A DNA stretch of 64,000 nucleotides, from assembly GCA_045604405.1 (NCBI GenBank), contig JAZUNZ010000035.1:1-64000 (forward strand), read 5' to 3'. Positions 52,498 through 62,408 of the stretch are shown piece after piece. How positions within the stretch are numbered: the first letter of the stretch is position 1; each line of letters opens with the position of its first letter. The position numbers and the translations under genes are program-made. Below the pieces are notes generated by a model, which saw only the letters and a program-made list of their open reading frames with translations, made no database searches and was not told the DNA's origin. Source of the stretch: UMGS1649 sp045604405. Lineage in GTDB: Bacteria > Bacillota > Clostridia > TANB77 > CAG-465.

Positions 52498-52538
52498 CTC
52501 ATTAATATTATCTTATTCGTGTATATTCAAATTATTCC

Positions 52539-53276
52539 CTAATTTATTAAATCTTCTGGATTAACTTGGATTCCATCTTTTACAATCTCGAAGTGAAGAT
52601 GTGTGCTGTCTAGTAATTCACCTGCAGCTGATACTCCAATCCTACCTATTATCTTTCCCTGTCCTACTTTATCTCCTTGTTTTACCTCTATGTCATTATC
52701 TAAATTACCATATACAAAAGTATATCCTGCGCCGTTTACGATCTTTACAGTATTGCCATAAAAGCTATCCTTTTCTACTGTTAATACTTCGCCATCGCTT
52801 GAAGACTTTACCGACGTGTTTAGATTGGCTTTTATATCTATACCAGGATGAGTTTTCCACATTCCTAGTGTCTCTGAATACACAAGTTTTTCTACAGCAA
52901 ATTCTTTTATGACTTCTCCTACAACCGGCATTATATAATTTGTTTTGTTGTTGCTTGACATGGTTTCTACCGTTTCTTCATCTTCTATAGTAGATATATC
53001 TGTGCTTATACTGCTTACTGCCGTTTGATAATTTACAATCTCTACTGTACTTGTATTAACCTGTTCTTCTAACTCATATTCTGAAAAATCTTCTTGTATG
53101 CTGTTATTATACTCTCTAATATTTCCAGATAATGTAATTATTCCTAACATTACCATAAGTATAAGTAGCGCATAATATTTTTTAGGAACCTTTTCCTTTT
53201 TTTCATCAGTTATTTTTTCTCTAATACTTGTTATTTTATTTTTTATTTCTTCAATCTTTTGTTTATTAAATTTCAT
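52539..53276 (-). CDS. spoIIQ: SpoIIQ-type LytM/M23 peptidase
   Basis: Forespore membrane protein that engages the mother-cell channel (SpoIIIA complex). 245 residues: one transmembrane helix (about 28-47) and a C-terminal LytM domain with the zinc ligands complete (HPGIDIK, DSTHLHFE). Catalytic peptidase activity is therefore possible, as in clostridial SpoIIQ; Bacillus SpoIIQ lacks one. Its start overlaps the end of spoIID by 11 bases. Confidence 0.88.
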   Translation of the reverse strand: MKFNKQKIEEIKNKITSIREKITDEKKEKVPKKYYALLILMVMLGIITLSGNIREYNNSIQEDFSEYELEEQVNTSTVEIVNYQTAVSSISTDISTIEDEETVETMSSNNKTNYIMPVVGEVIKEFAVEKLVYSETLGMWKTHPGIDIKANLNTSVKSSSDGEVLTVEKDSFYGNTVKIVNGAGYTFVYGNLDNDIEVKQGDKVGQGKIIGRIGVSAAGELLDSTHLHFEIVKDGIQVNPEDLIN

Positions 53277-54321
53277 TTGTTTTCTCCTCCTTATTTATAT
53301 ATGTAACGTCTACTCCCGTATAATAGTGAGTAATTATCTCATCAAAAGTATAGCCTTGATTTGCATAGTGATTTGCTCCTACTTGACTCATTCCAACTCC
53401 GTGTCCGTTACCTATTACATTAAACACAATCTCATTGTTTTCATATTCAACCTTAAAATTTGTAGATCTTAATCCTAAAAGCGTTCTTAACTTTTCTGCT
53501 GTATATACCACTCCCCCAATTTCAACTTTATCTATTCTTCCTGTGTCTGTATAACTTAAAATATTAACTACATCCCCCCTATTTATATCAATACTACATT
53601 TTGTAGCGTTGTCTGAATTTAACTTAGTTTGAAGCTCACTTATGCTAAGCGTTACTTTACTTTTATAATTTTTATAGTCTTCTTCACCCGGACTCTCCAC
53701 CGAAACAAGATAAGGAATATTCTGTTTTCCCCATATGTTTGATACATTTTCTGTTTTTCCTCCACTACAAGCATGAAAATATGCGCGAATATATTCTCCG
53801 TTATATGTAACAGCTATGTTTTCCGTCGATTCTACTGCTTTAGCAACTTTTGCTGCATGTAATTCTCTTGTAGCTTTATCCCAACCCTTACTTGTTTCCC
53901 ATATTTGAAGTATTCTTTCAGTGCTATAATATGCCTGACAGTGAGCAGGGCTATCGCAAATATCCGAATCATTATGCCCTCCTGCTACTATTTTTTGGTA
54001 TAAATATGTCCTTGCAACTACTGCTTGAGCTTTTAATGCTTCCATGTCATATTCTGGTGGCATCTCAGATGGCAATACGCCTTTAAGATAATCATTTACT
54101 GTCATCTCTTTTATTTCACCTGTACTAGTTATTTTTACCTTGATTATATCTTTTACTTTATTATCCTCTATGTATTTAGTTATTTGATGTATTTCTTCTT
54201 TATTTTGCCTTTCCTCTTGTTCTTTTTCTTGAACCTTGTCCAGATAATTTGCTGTGTATATAGATGAGGCAAGTAAAATTATGCATATAAACGCATAAAA
54301 AAATACAAATCGTTTATTCAA
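53266..54321 (-). CDS. spoIID: Engulfment lytic transglycosylase SpoIID
   Basis: Peptidoglycan lytic enzyme needed for septal thinning and engulfment. 351 residues with LKGVLPSEMPPEYDMEALKA (catalytic Glu), QAVVARTYLYQKI, SPAHCQAYYS, and ACSGGKTENV and GHGVGMSQVGANHYANQGY. Starts with TTG at 54321; AGGTGATG lies about 5 bases upstream. The start region lies between two arms of a 13-bp inverted repeat. Confidence 0.92.
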   Translation of the reverse strand: MNKRFVFFYAFICIILLASSIYTANYLDKVQEKEQEERQNKEEIHQITKYIEDNKVKDIIKVKITSTGEIKEMTVNDYLKGVLPSEMPPEYDMEALKAQAVVARTYLYQKIVAGGHNDSDICDSPAHCQAYYSTERILQIWETSKGWDKATRELHAAKVAKAVESTENIAVTYNGEYIRAYFHACSGGKTENVSNIWGKQNIPYLVSVESPGEEDYKNYKSKVTLSISELQTKLNSDNATKCSIDINRGDVVNILSYTDTGRIDKVEIGGVVYTAEKLRTLLGLRSTNFKVEYENNEIVFNVIGNGHGVGMSQVGANHYANQGYTFDEIITHYYTGVDVTYINKEEKTNEI

Positions 54322-54364
54322 TATACATCACCTAAGATATATATATGAATCGATTTGTATTTTT
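54300..54364. promoter_or_regulatory. Inverted repeat enclosing the spoIID start
   Basis: AAAATACAAATCG (54300-54312) and CGATTTGTATTTT (54352-54364) are perfect complements. The 39-base loop holds the AGGTGATG site and the TTG start of spoIID. It can hide the RBS or end transcription of the upstream unit. Confidence 0.45.
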
Positions 54365-54379
54365 AGAACTATTTTTTAA

Positions 54380-56368
54380 TTATTCTTGCGGTTTGTTATT
54401 ATTATTTGAACCGAACAATTCATCAAACTTCTTTTCTAATTCCGCTTGTAAATCCACAGTAGCCTCTACTTTTGGAGTAGCTTTAGGTTTTTCTGTTTCA
54501 TTTCCTACATCTATCTGTACATCTGCACTACTTGTTTTTACTTGATTTGCAACTTCTCTTGCTCTTCTAAGCCTATCGTTTATATGTTTTTCTACATCCA
54601 TCGTTTTTATAGGTACTTCTTCTGGTTTTGGCATTTGCGTTATATCTTTTATTGTATAACGAGCCGCGTTTTGGAATTCTGGATGATATTTGTAATACCA
54701 AGCCTTTTTAGCATATATTGGTTTTAATCCACGTATTAGAATTATTTCATCATCCATAGGTAGACGTTTTAACTCATCTATTGTCATAAGCTCTCTACCT
54801 TGACGTTGCTCACTATATGAATAACCTTGTGTCTTGAAATCTTTTTCATCTCTATTTTTAGATTTATTTTGGAACGTTAATGTTGTTTGTCCTAAACTCT
54901 TAGAGAAATATTCACAAGTTTTTATTGATTGTGAACCCAAGAATAGTTGAGTGTCACAGTTTGCTATGATATTTTCATGTAAATCTTTATACAAGTCTAC
55001 TAATTGGTCTATACTTTGTACTATTATGCTCATAGATATAAGTCTTGATCTACTTGTACTTAGCTTTTGGTTAAAGTCCGGTATCTTACCAATGTTTGCA
55101 AACTCGTCTAGCAATAAATATACTGGTTGATGCAATGCTCCACCACTTCTATCTGCTAGAGCATATAATCTTTGTAACAACTGGCCATAGAATATTGTTA
55201 ATATATAGTTATATGTTGAATGTGAGTCTGGAGATATAACATATATTGCTGTTTTCTTCTCTCCAAGTTCTTCAAAATCTATATCATTTGAAGTTGTTAG
55301 ACGTTGCATGTTAGGGCTATCAAAATGAGAAAGTTTTGAAACTAAAGATATTGCTATACTTTGTTTTGTTTTATCTGCACCTACTCTTATACCCTCATAT
55401 TCTTTTCTTCCAGGATGGTCAGGTTTAAGTTCGCCAACAAATAATCTGTCAAAAATAGATTCATCAGAACCACCAGCTCTTACTATATTAAGACAGCTAG
55501 ATAAGTTTCTTTCTTCTTCTGGTAAAACAGATATAACGTAGTATATACATGCTTTAAGTAACATCTTTGCAGTATTGTCCCAGAATGGATCAGCAGATTT
55601 TCCTCCACCGTCACCTTCTCCTCCTGCTACAATCGTATGCGCTATTATATCTACATCTGAATAGTCTCTAATATGTGCTAGCGGATTATATCTGTTACTA
55701 TATTCAGTATCTACTAAATTTAAAACCCTTACATTATATCCATTTGCTTTTAGATATCCAGAAGTTTCTCTGTATAACTCTCCCTTAGGGTCTGTTATTA
55801 CATAAGAACCTAATTTTTGTAATATATTTGGTTTTACATATGATGCAGTTTTACCACTACCAGATCCACCAAATACAAGTATGTTTTTGTTTACTTTAAC
55901 TTTCTTTGGGTCTGTTCCAAGATAATGGTCTTTACTTAATATAAAGCCCTCTGTTTTATTTAATATATATGAACCGTCTGGTTGCTTTTTGTATTCTTCA
56001 CCATTTTTACTCCAAGCACTAGAACCATGTTCTTCTCCTTGGTATTCATGTCTCTTTCTTGTTTTTAGCAATAGCTTTACAATCATCCAAATAAATAATG
56101 CAAGAATTATTCCGCAAAGCATTAAATAATTTTGTTGTAACTGTCCGCCATCAAACATGGTTTGTATAACAGTAACAGGCTTTAATGCATACATCATCCA
56201 ATTATTTGTCGTAGCTTCTAACCTTGTAGTAAATTCTTCTGATTGTTCCCAATCTTCTGCATAATGGTATGAAGTCATAAATCCACCTAATACACATACG
56301 CATACTACTAAATATACAATTACTACAACTAATACTTTCCATTTATTTTCATCAATCCAATTTTTCAT
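54380..56368 (-). CDS. VirD4/TraG-family coupling ATPase
   Basis: 662-residue membrane ATPase of the type IV coupling family. Two N-terminal helices (about 11-31 and 79-99), Walker A GGSGSGKT at 167-174, Walker B PVYLLLDEFANIGKIPDF and a C-terminal helix-rich tail with GYSYSEQ. No relaxase or mating-pair gene is near. It sits between spoIID and a hypothetical partner that precedes it by 11 bases, within an otherwise core-gene neighbourhood. Confidence 0.9.
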   Translation of the reverse strand: MKNWIDENKWKVLVVVIVYLVVCVCVLGGFMTSYHYAEDWEQSEEFTTRLEATTNNWMMYALKPVTVIQTMFDGGQLQQNYLMLCGIILALFIWMIVKLLLKTRKRHEYQGEEHGSSAWSKNGEEYKKQPDGSYILNKTEGFILSKDHYLGTDPKKVKVNKNILVFGGSGSGKTASYVKPNILQKLGSYVITDPKGELYRETSGYLKANGYNVRVLNLVDTEYSNRYNPLAHIRDYSDVDIIAHTIVAGGEGDGGGKSADPFWDNTAKMLLKACIYYVISVLPEEERNLSSCLNIVRAGGSDESIFDRLFVGELKPDHPGRKEYEGIRVGADKTKQSIAISLVSKLSHFDSPNMQRLTTSNDIDFEELGEKKTAIYVISPDSHSTYNYILTIFYGQLLQRLYALADRSGGALHQPVYLLLDEFANIGKIPDFNQKLSTSRSRLISMSIIVQSIDQLVDLYKDLHENIIANCDTQLFLGSQSIKTCEYFSKSLGQTTLTFQNKSKNRDEKDFKTQGYSYSEQRQGRELMTIDELKRLPMDDEIILIRGLKPIYAKKAWYYKYHPEFQNAARYTIKDITQMPKPEEVPIKTMDVEKHINDRLRRAREVANQVKTSSADVQIDVGNETEKPKATPKVEATVDLQAELEKKFDELFGSNNNNKPQE

Positions 56369-56379
56369 ATGTTTCTCCT

Positions 56380-57027
56380 TTACACTATTAAGTCATCAGC
56401 GCCTAAAATATCTATATCTACTTTTTCTACAGATTGCTCAGGCATTTCAATTTGTCCATAGCTCATTGCTTCTATCCTTTTGCCATCTGTTGCTACAACA
56501 GCACCTCTATTAAAGTGATCCTTTACTTCCAACACCACATAAGGTCTTAATGGCAACAATTTACATTTTCCTTTTATTTCCCCAGTCATCTCATCTATAT
56601 ATAGTACTGGTTTTACTTCATCGCATGTTGTTGTATCTACAATCGCAAATCTTCTTTTCATATTTTGCGTGTATATAAATTCTTTATACTGAATATTAGA
56701 ATCGTCATATAAACTTCCATATGACAGCGGCAATTTGTCTTCTGTAGGTTTAAGTCCGTTAGAGTCCAACAGCGCCGTACTAAGCATTGCTTTGTTTTTT
56801 GTTAAGGTTAGAAGCACTATGTCTTGCACACCATCAACATCTCTTACTACAGAAAATTCTTTTGTTATTTTGCCATTGACATCCTTATCTATATAATCTA
56901 ATTTTTGTAATGAATAGTATGTTTCCCCTCTTATTACTTCAGATTCGCTTTCTTCAACCAGAAATGCCAGCGTATTCGTTCCTGGCATATCTATTATCTC
57001 AAATTTATTCATTAGTATACTTTCCAT
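56380..57027 (-). CDS. Hypothetical partner of the coupling ATPase
   Basis: 215-residue protein, unrecognised. Mixed beta-strand content (FEIIDMPGTNTLAFLVEESE; RRFAIVDTTTCDEVKPVLYI), no membrane segment. RBS AGGAGG five bases before the ATG; coupling ATPase starts 11 bases downstream. Co-transcription suggests a T4SS-related role. Confidence 0.55.
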   Translation of the reverse strand: MESILMNKFEIIDMPGTNTLAFLVEESESEVIRGETYYSLQKLDYIDKDVNGKITKEFSVVRDVDGVQDIVLLTLTKNKAMLSTALLDSNGLKPTEDKLPLSYGSLYDDSNIQYKEFIYTQNMKRRFAIVDTTTCDEVKPVLYIDEMTGEIKGKCKLLPLRPYVVLEVKDHFNRGAVVATDGKRIEAMSYGQIEMPEQSVEKVDIDILGADDLIV

Positions 57028-57128
57028 ATATTCCTCCTATTTAAAGAATATCATATCTCATGTGTATTATATTATATTAATTTTTTTTTTTCAATATATA
57101 CTCTAGCTTTTTTACAAAATGTATTATA

Positions 57129-57157
57129 TTGATTTTTATGTAAATCCGTGATATAAT
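57129..57157 (+). promoter_or_regulatory. Promoter of the 128-residue orphan gene
   Basis: TTGATT (57129-57134), 17-base spacer, TATAAT (57152-57157), with TG before the -10 box. Confidence 0.65.
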
Positions 57158-57204
57158 TATGCCATTAAGTTAAGATATTCCAATTATATTTAGGAGGAAA
57201 ATTT

Positions 57205-57591
57205 ATGAATAACAATGCAATTGGTATCACTTCCGCAACTATTCGGGGCTTAAAGAAAGATCCTTACTATCTTAATTATCGCTGTTATTGGGCATGGGAT
57301 ATCCGGTTTGAAGAGCAGCCCTTTTTCACATTTACTAGCCTTTGCTGGTTATATATGGGTGAAACCGAAGCTGAGGCAAAGGAAACGTGTCGCAAGCTTA
57401 GAAATATTTTCAACCGCGTTCGCATTTTTGATGGTGATAAGGTCGGTGTTATCTATGATAACAACGGAGTTATTGCAATCGGAAAGAACCGCACAGATTG
57501 CTGGGTTCACGTTCGAGACAAGTATAAGGTGAAATCTTTCAAAGAGTTAAATATCGACATAAAATCTCTTGTTGTAGCCTGTCGCGCTTAA
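57205..57591 (+). CDS. Orphan hypothetical protein (128 residues)
   Basis: Not recognised. Aromatic-rich N-terminal half (PYYLNYRCYWAWDIRFEEQP), then a mixed alpha/beta C-terminus. Its use of CGC, CGG and ATC codons contrasts with the AT-rich neighbours: a sign of transfer. RBS AGGAGG, own promoter, bidirectional terminator behind. Confidence 0.6.
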   Translation: MNNNAIGITSATIRGLKKDPYYLNYRCYWAWDIRFEEQPFFTFTSLCWLYMGETEAEAKETCRKLRNIFNRVRIFDGDKVGVIYDNNGVIAIGKNRTDCWVHVRDKYKVKSFKELNIDIKSLVVACRA

Positions 57592-57594
57592 ATG

Positions 57595-57628
57595 AAAACC
57601 TGATGTACAAATTGTACATCAGGTTTTT
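57595..57628. terminator. Bidirectional terminator between the orphan gene and ftsH
   Basis: Perfect palindrome AAAACCTGATGTACAA/TTGTACATCAGGTTTT with T runs on both sides. Confidence 0.85.
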
Positions 57629-57631
57629 CTA

Positions 57632-59500
57632 TTATTTACTTTCTTGTTTGCTATCTTCTTTTACTTCTGCTTTTTCCTCTTGTTTTTCTTTTACTGGTTC
57701 AAATATTGCATCGAATTCATCTGCGTCAATCTTTTCTTTCTCAAGAAGCAGTTCAGCTGTTATATGAAGTTTATCCATATTTTGTTTTAGAAGTTCTTCT
57801 GCTTTATCATAAGCTGTTGTAACAATACGTTTTACTTCCTCATCTATTTCAGACGCTACTTTTTCACTATAATTTCTTTGACTTCCAAAATCACGTCCTA
57901 AAAATACTTCTTCTTGACTCATTCCAAATGTTATTGGTCCTAGTTTATCGCTCATACCATAACGCATAACCATATTTCTAGCAAGTTTAGAAGCTCTTTC
58001 TATATCATTTGAAGCCCCTGTACTTATATCATCTAACACAAGTTTTTCTGCAACTCTACCACCTAAAAGTGATACTATGTGTTCTTCCATTTCAAGTTTT
58101 GATGCATAAGATTTGTCTTCATTTGGTTTATACATTGTATATCCGCCAGCCATACCTCTTGGTATAATTGAAATTTGATGCACTGTATCATGATTTTTAA
58201 GAAATCTTGATACAATAGCATGCCCTGCTTCGTGATATGCTGTAAGCTTTTTGTCTTTTTCAGATATAACCTTGCTACGTTTTTCAGGTCCCATCATAAC
58301 TTTAACCAAAGCTTCTTCTACATCTATCATATCTATTTGCTTTTTGTTCTTTCTTGCTGCAAGGAGTGCAGATTCATTTACCATATTTTCAAGGTCTGCT
58401 CCTGAAAATCCAGAAGTGTTTTTAGCTATAACTTTGAAATCTACTGAATCTACAAATGGTTTGCCTTTAGCATGTAGTTTTAGTATTTCTTCTCTCGCCC
58501 TAACATCTGGATCACCAACAACCACTTGTCTATCAAAACGACCTGGTCTTAAAAGTGCTGGGTCTAATATGTCTGGTCTATTTGTTGCTGCTATTACTAT
58601 AATATTTTCATTGGTTCCGAAGCCGTCCATTTCAACAAGCAATTGGTTTAATGTTTGTTCTCTCTCGTCATGTCCTCCTCCAAGTCCAGTCCCTCTTTGA
58701 CGTCCTACAGCATCTATTTCATCTATGAATACTATACAAGGATTTAGTTTTTTAGCTTCTTCAAACAAGTCTCTAACTCTAGATGCTCCAACACCAACAA
58801 ACATTTCTACGAAGTCTGAACCACTTATTGAGAAGAATGGCACCTTTGCTTCACCAGCTACCGCTTTTGCAAGGAGCGTTTTACCTGTACCCGGTCCACC
58901 AACTAAAAGTATTCCTTTAGGTATTCTTGCACCCATATCTCTAAACTTTTTAGGTTCTTTTAAAAACTCCACTATCTCAGCAAGTTCTTCTTTTTCTTCT
59001 TTAAGTCCGGCTACATTTTCAAATGTAATTTTCTTTGGAGAGTTTGGGTTATTGAGTCTTGCTCTATTTTTACCAAAACTTAATGCCTTGTTATTTCCTC
59101 CACCTAATTGTTGCATTAGAACAAAAAGAATTAAAAGCATAAGGACTACTGTACAAATTGTTGGAAGCCAATTTGCAAATATCTCCCATCCAGATTGTTC
59201 TTCAACGATAAGTTCAAATTCTCCAGCCTTTACATTTTCTTCTATAGACTCCATAAAGGATGTATTTGATGGTATTGTGGCATATCTTGTTGTCGTATCG
59301 TTTTTATATATTACCTTTACCTGTGTTCTGTCATAAGACAAAGATATGGACTTAATCTCATTTGCTTCAATTTTTGACATAAGTGTTGTATACGATATTT
59401 GACTATTTATGCCTTCGTTTAATGTAGATATTAACATTACTACAATACCTATTAATAATACGTAGCTTAATATTCCTCTTAAAAATCCTGTCTTCTTCAA
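57632..59500 (-). CDS. ftsH: ATP-dependent zinc metalloprotease FtsH
   Basis: Membrane-bound AAA+ protease for quality control. 622 residues from a TTG start at 59500 (six bases after AGGAGG; the longer ATG frame starts at 59524 and would contain that RBS). Two transmembrane helices (about 6-26 and 106-127), Walker A GGPGTGKTLLAKAVAGE, IVFIDEIDAVGRQRG, second-region-of-homology motif, and zinc site HEAGH. Disordered C-tail rich in K and E. In the conserved neighbourhood with tilS. Confidence 0.95.
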   Translation of the reverse strand: MKKTGFLRGILSYVLLIGIVVMLISTLNEGINSQISYTTLMSKIEANEIKSISLSYDRTQVKVIYKNDTTTRYATIPSNTSFMESIEENVKAGEFELIVEEQSGWEIFANWLPTICTVVLMLLILFVLMQQLGGGNNKALSFGKNRARLNNPNSPKKITFENVAGLKEEKEELAEIVEFLKEPKKFRDMGARIPKGILLVGGPGTGKTLLAKAVAGEAKVPFFSISGSDFVEMFVGVGASRVRDLFEEAKKLNPCIVFIDEIDAVGRQRGTGLGGGHDEREQTLNQLLVEMDGFGTNENIIVIAATNRPDILDPALLRPGRFDRQVVVGDPDVRAREEILKLHAKGKPFVDSVDFKVIAKNTSGFSGADLENMVNESALLAARKNKKQIDMIDVEEALVKVMMGPEKRSKVISEKDKKLTAYHEAGHAIVSRFLKNHDTVHQISIIPRGMAGGYTMYKPNEDKSYASKLEMEEHIVSLLGGRVAEKLVLDDISTGASNDIERASKLARNMVMRYGMSDKLGPITFGMSQEEVFLGRDFGSQRNYSEKVASEIDEEVKRIVTTAYDKAEELLKQNMDKLHITAELLLEKEKIDADEFDAIFEPVKEKQEEKAEVKEDSKQESK

Positions 59501-59571
59501 CTTTTTCCTCCTAATTTCTGTCATTTGATTTTAACATAATATTTGTAGTTATTCAATAATTATGTGCTTAT

Positions 59572-60582
59572 TTACACATTATTGACAAACACTGCTATAT
59601 TTTTCTTTTCTATTATAACTTTATATTTATTACCTAATATGTATTGCTTATTTGTAATACTAGCTTCAATAAGTTTACACGTATCTTTTATATGTACCAT
59701 TTCTACACCTTGAAGATTGCCTAAAAGTTCAGTAAGTATTTTTCTTATAAGCTGATATCTCATAGCTATAGAATTCTTATTAAATTCTTTTGTATTGATA
59801 CTTATTTTTCCCTCATGTTTTTCAATATTAAGCTTTGAATACTTCTCTTCAACAGCATCATTTATTATTTCTAAATCTAGTTTATTTATAACTGCCATCC
59901 TATTTAATGCATTTACAATATTAGGGTTATATTCCTTTTCTATTTTTTTAATTAAATCATTTCTTACTTTATTTCTAGTATAGTCATTTTCTAAATTTGT
60001 TTTATCTATTGCATATTCAATATTATTCTCATCTAAATACTTTAATATGTCTTCTTTAGATATGTTTAAAATTGGTCTAATTATTTCGTTTGATATTACA
60101 TCCATTCCACCTAAACCATTAATTCCTGCCCCTCTTATAAAGTTTAGAATTATAGTTTCAGCATTATCTCCCGCGTTATGAGCTACAGCAATTTTAGTGC
60201 CGTTTACTGTTTTCTTTACTTGCTCAAAAAAATCATAACGAACAAGTCTCCCACATTCTTCTGTTCCGATTTTTAGCCTCTTTGCTTCTTTTACTACATC
60301 TGCTTCAAGCAAATGAAAGTCTGCATTATACTTTAAAGCAAGCTTATTTGCAAGCGCAGCATCCGCCTTTGCTTCTTTACGTATCATATGGTTGATATGT
60401 GCTACATGTAATGTATAATGAATACCTTTTTCCTTTTGTATTTGCTCTTTCAGTTCTGCTAAAGCATGCAAAAGGAATACCGAGTCTGGACCGCCCGATA
60501 CTCCAACAACTACAACATCGTTGTTTTCAATTAATTTGCTTGTATAAATATTGTTTTTTACTTGCTCTAGTGTTTTATTCAT
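59572..60582 (-). CDS. tilS: tRNA(Ile)-lysidine synthase TilS
   Basis: Converts C34 of tRNA-Ile(CAU) to lysidine, essential for AUA decoding. 336 residues with the PP-loop VSGGPDSVFLLHAL, HINHMIRKEAKADAALANKL and VAHNAGDNAETIILNFIRGA. Start at 60582 with AGGAG upstream. 7 bases downstream of dnaB. Confidence 0.93.
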   Translation of the reverse strand: MNKTLEQVKNNIYTSKLIENNDVVVVGVSGGPDSVFLLHALAELKEQIQKEKGIHYTLHVAHINHMIRKEAKADAALANKLALKYNADFHLLEADVVKEAKRLKIGTEECGRLVRYDFFEQVKKTVNGTKIAVAHNAGDNAETIILNFIRGAGINGLGGMDVISNEIIRPILNISKEDILKYLDENNIEYAIDKTNLENDYTRNKVRNDLIKKIEKEYNPNIVNALNRMAVINKLDLEIINDAVEEKYSKLNIEKHEGKISINTKEFNKNSIAMRYQLIRKILTELLGNLQGVEMVHIKDTCKLIEASITNKQYILGNKYKVIIEKKNIAVFVNNV

Positions 60583-60589
60583 TTTACTC

Positions 60590-61921
60590 CTATCCGTTAT
60601 AATAATTTGCAAATTTAGTATATTGTGGCAACCAAGCAAGCTCTACAGTTCCTGTTGAACCCTGCCTATTCTTTGCAATGATTACCTCAGCCACGTTTTT
60701 CTTTTCCGTTTCAGGATTATAATAATCGTCTCTATATAGAAACATAACTATATCTGCGTCTTGCTCTATTGACCCAGATTCACGAAGATCGCTAAGCATT
60801 GGTCTGTGATCTGGCCTTTGCTCTGCAGCACGGCTTAACTGTGAAAGAGCTATTACCGGAACATTTAGTTCTTTTGCGAGTATTTTTAATGATCTACTTA
60901 TTTCTGACATAGCTTGTATAGGACTTAAGTTTGCCTTGTTAGATTCCATAAGTTGCATATGATCTACAACTATTAAACCTATGTCTTTTTCAAGTTTAGC
61001 TTTTCTACATTTAGTTCTTAATTCTACTGGCGAAAGACCTGGTGCATCGTCTATATATATCGGCGTTTCAGCCAAATCGCCACTAGCTTTTCCAAGCTTT
61101 ACCCAATCGTTAGTATCTAATTTCCCTGTTCTAACCTTCATACTATCTACTTGCGCCTCAGAACATAGAATTCTGTTTACCATTTGCTCCTTAGACATCT
61201 CTAACGTAAATATTAAAACTGGAACTCCAGATTTGGCAACAGATGTTGCAATGTTTAAGGCAAATGCTGATTTACCCATAGCAGGTCTTGCTGCCACTAT
61301 TATTAAATCCGAGTTGTTAAGTCCAGATGTTTTCATATCCAAATCTTTGAAGCCGCTTTCCATGCCCGCAACATTTGTCTTACTACTATATAATCTTTCT
61401 ATTGTTTCGAAAGTGTCTACTAATACATCCTTTATACTAGCATACCCTTTTGTATTTCTATTTTGAAGAACATCAAAAATTCTCTTTTCCGTCATATCTA
61501 TAATTTGATTTACTTCTTGAGTCTCCGCATATCCATACGCAACAATATCGTTTGCAGCTTTTATTAATGACCTTAACGTTGCTTTTTCTTCAACAATTTT
61601 TATATATGCATCTACATTTGAAGTTGTAGGAACGTTGTCTATTAAAGATGATAAATACGCATCTGCACCCACTTTTTCTAAAGCATTCCTAAGCTTTAGA
61701 GCTTCTCTTACTGTTAAAAAATCTACTGGGTCACCTTTTGCATATACATCAACCATCGCTGCAAATATCTCACTATTGTCTGGCCTATAGAAATCCGCTG
61801 GCTTTAACAATTCTATTGCTTTTACTACCGCCTCTTTATCTACAAGCATAGATCCTAGCACCGCTTGTTCAGCGGCTACATCGCTAGGAGGAATTTTGCT
61901 TGTTACAACATCATTACTCAT
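60590..61921 (-). CDS. dnaB: Replicative DNA helicase DnaB
   Basis: Hexameric helicase of the replication fork. 443 residues: N-terminal domain (PPSDVAAEQAVLGSMLVDKE), Walker A ARPAMGKSAFALNIA, Walker B LIVVDHMQLM, and SQLSRAAEQRPDHRPMLSDL with RESGSIEQDADIV. Start chosen at ATG 61921 after AGGTGG, not at GTG 61930. Follows rplI, the usual order. Confidence 0.96.
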   Translation of the reverse strand: MSNDVVTSKIPPSDVAAEQAVLGSMLVDKEAVVKAIELLKPADFYRPDNSEIFAAMVDVYAKGDPVDFLTVREALKLRNALEKVGADAYLSSLIDNVPTTSNVDAYIKIVEEKATLRSLIKAANDIVAYGYAETQEVNQIIDMTEKRIFDVLQNRNTKGYASIKDVLVDTFETIERLYSSKTNVAGMESGFKDLDMKTSGLNNSDLIIVAARPAMGKSAFALNIATSVAKSGVPVLIFTLEMSKEQMVNRILCSEAQVDSMKVRTGKLDTNDWVKLGKASGDLAETPIYIDDAPGLSPVELRTKCRKAKLEKDIGLIVVDHMQLMESNKANLSPIQAMSEISRSLKILAKELNVPVIALSQLSRAAEQRPDHRPMLSDLRESGSIEQDADIVMFLYRDDYYNPETEKKNVAEVIIAKNRQGSTGTVELAWLPQYTKFANYYNG

Positions 61922-61930
61922 ATATACCAC

Positions 61931-62377
61931 CTATTTTTCTGATACTTTTACATTTAAATTTGCTACTATTCCTTCGTATAATTTTACTTTAGCGGTATAT
62001 GTGCCCGTCATCTTTATTGCATCTTCTAATACTATCTTCTTTTTATCTATTTCTATTCCGCTTTGTTCTTTAAGTTTATCCCCTATTTCTTTTGATGTAA
62101 CACTACCAAATAGTTTGCCACCCTCTGCTGTCTTTAATTTAAATTCTAGTGTTATTTGTTCTATTTTAGCTTTTTTAGCTGTAGCAGCATCTCTTTCTGT
62201 ATCTTGTTTAAATTTAATTGCTGCTCTTTTTGTATTTGCCTCAGATAAGGATTTGTTATCTGCTGGTTTTGCAAGATTTCTAGGTATTAAGTAATTTCTT
62301 GCATAACCTTCACTTACATCTACTATATCTAATTTTTTACCTATGCCTTTTACATTCTCTGTAAGTACTACTTTCAT
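61931..62377 (-). CDS. rplI: 50S ribosomal protein L9
   Basis: 148 residues, normal. MKVVLTENVKGIGKKLDIVD, EGYARNYLIPRNLAKPADNK and the C-terminal FGSVTSKEIGDKL region. Between gdpP and dnaB. Confidence 0.97.
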   Translation of the reverse strand: MKVVLTENVKGIGKKLDIVDVSEGYARNYLIPRNLAKPADNKSLSEANTKRAAIKFKQDTERDAATAKKAKIEQITLEFKLKTAEGGKLFGSVTSKEIGDKLKEQSGIEIDKKKIVLEDAIKMTGTYTAKVKLYEGIVANLNVKVSEK

Positions 62378-62408
62378 AACATACCTCCAATTTTCTTTAA
62401 CCTGTATT

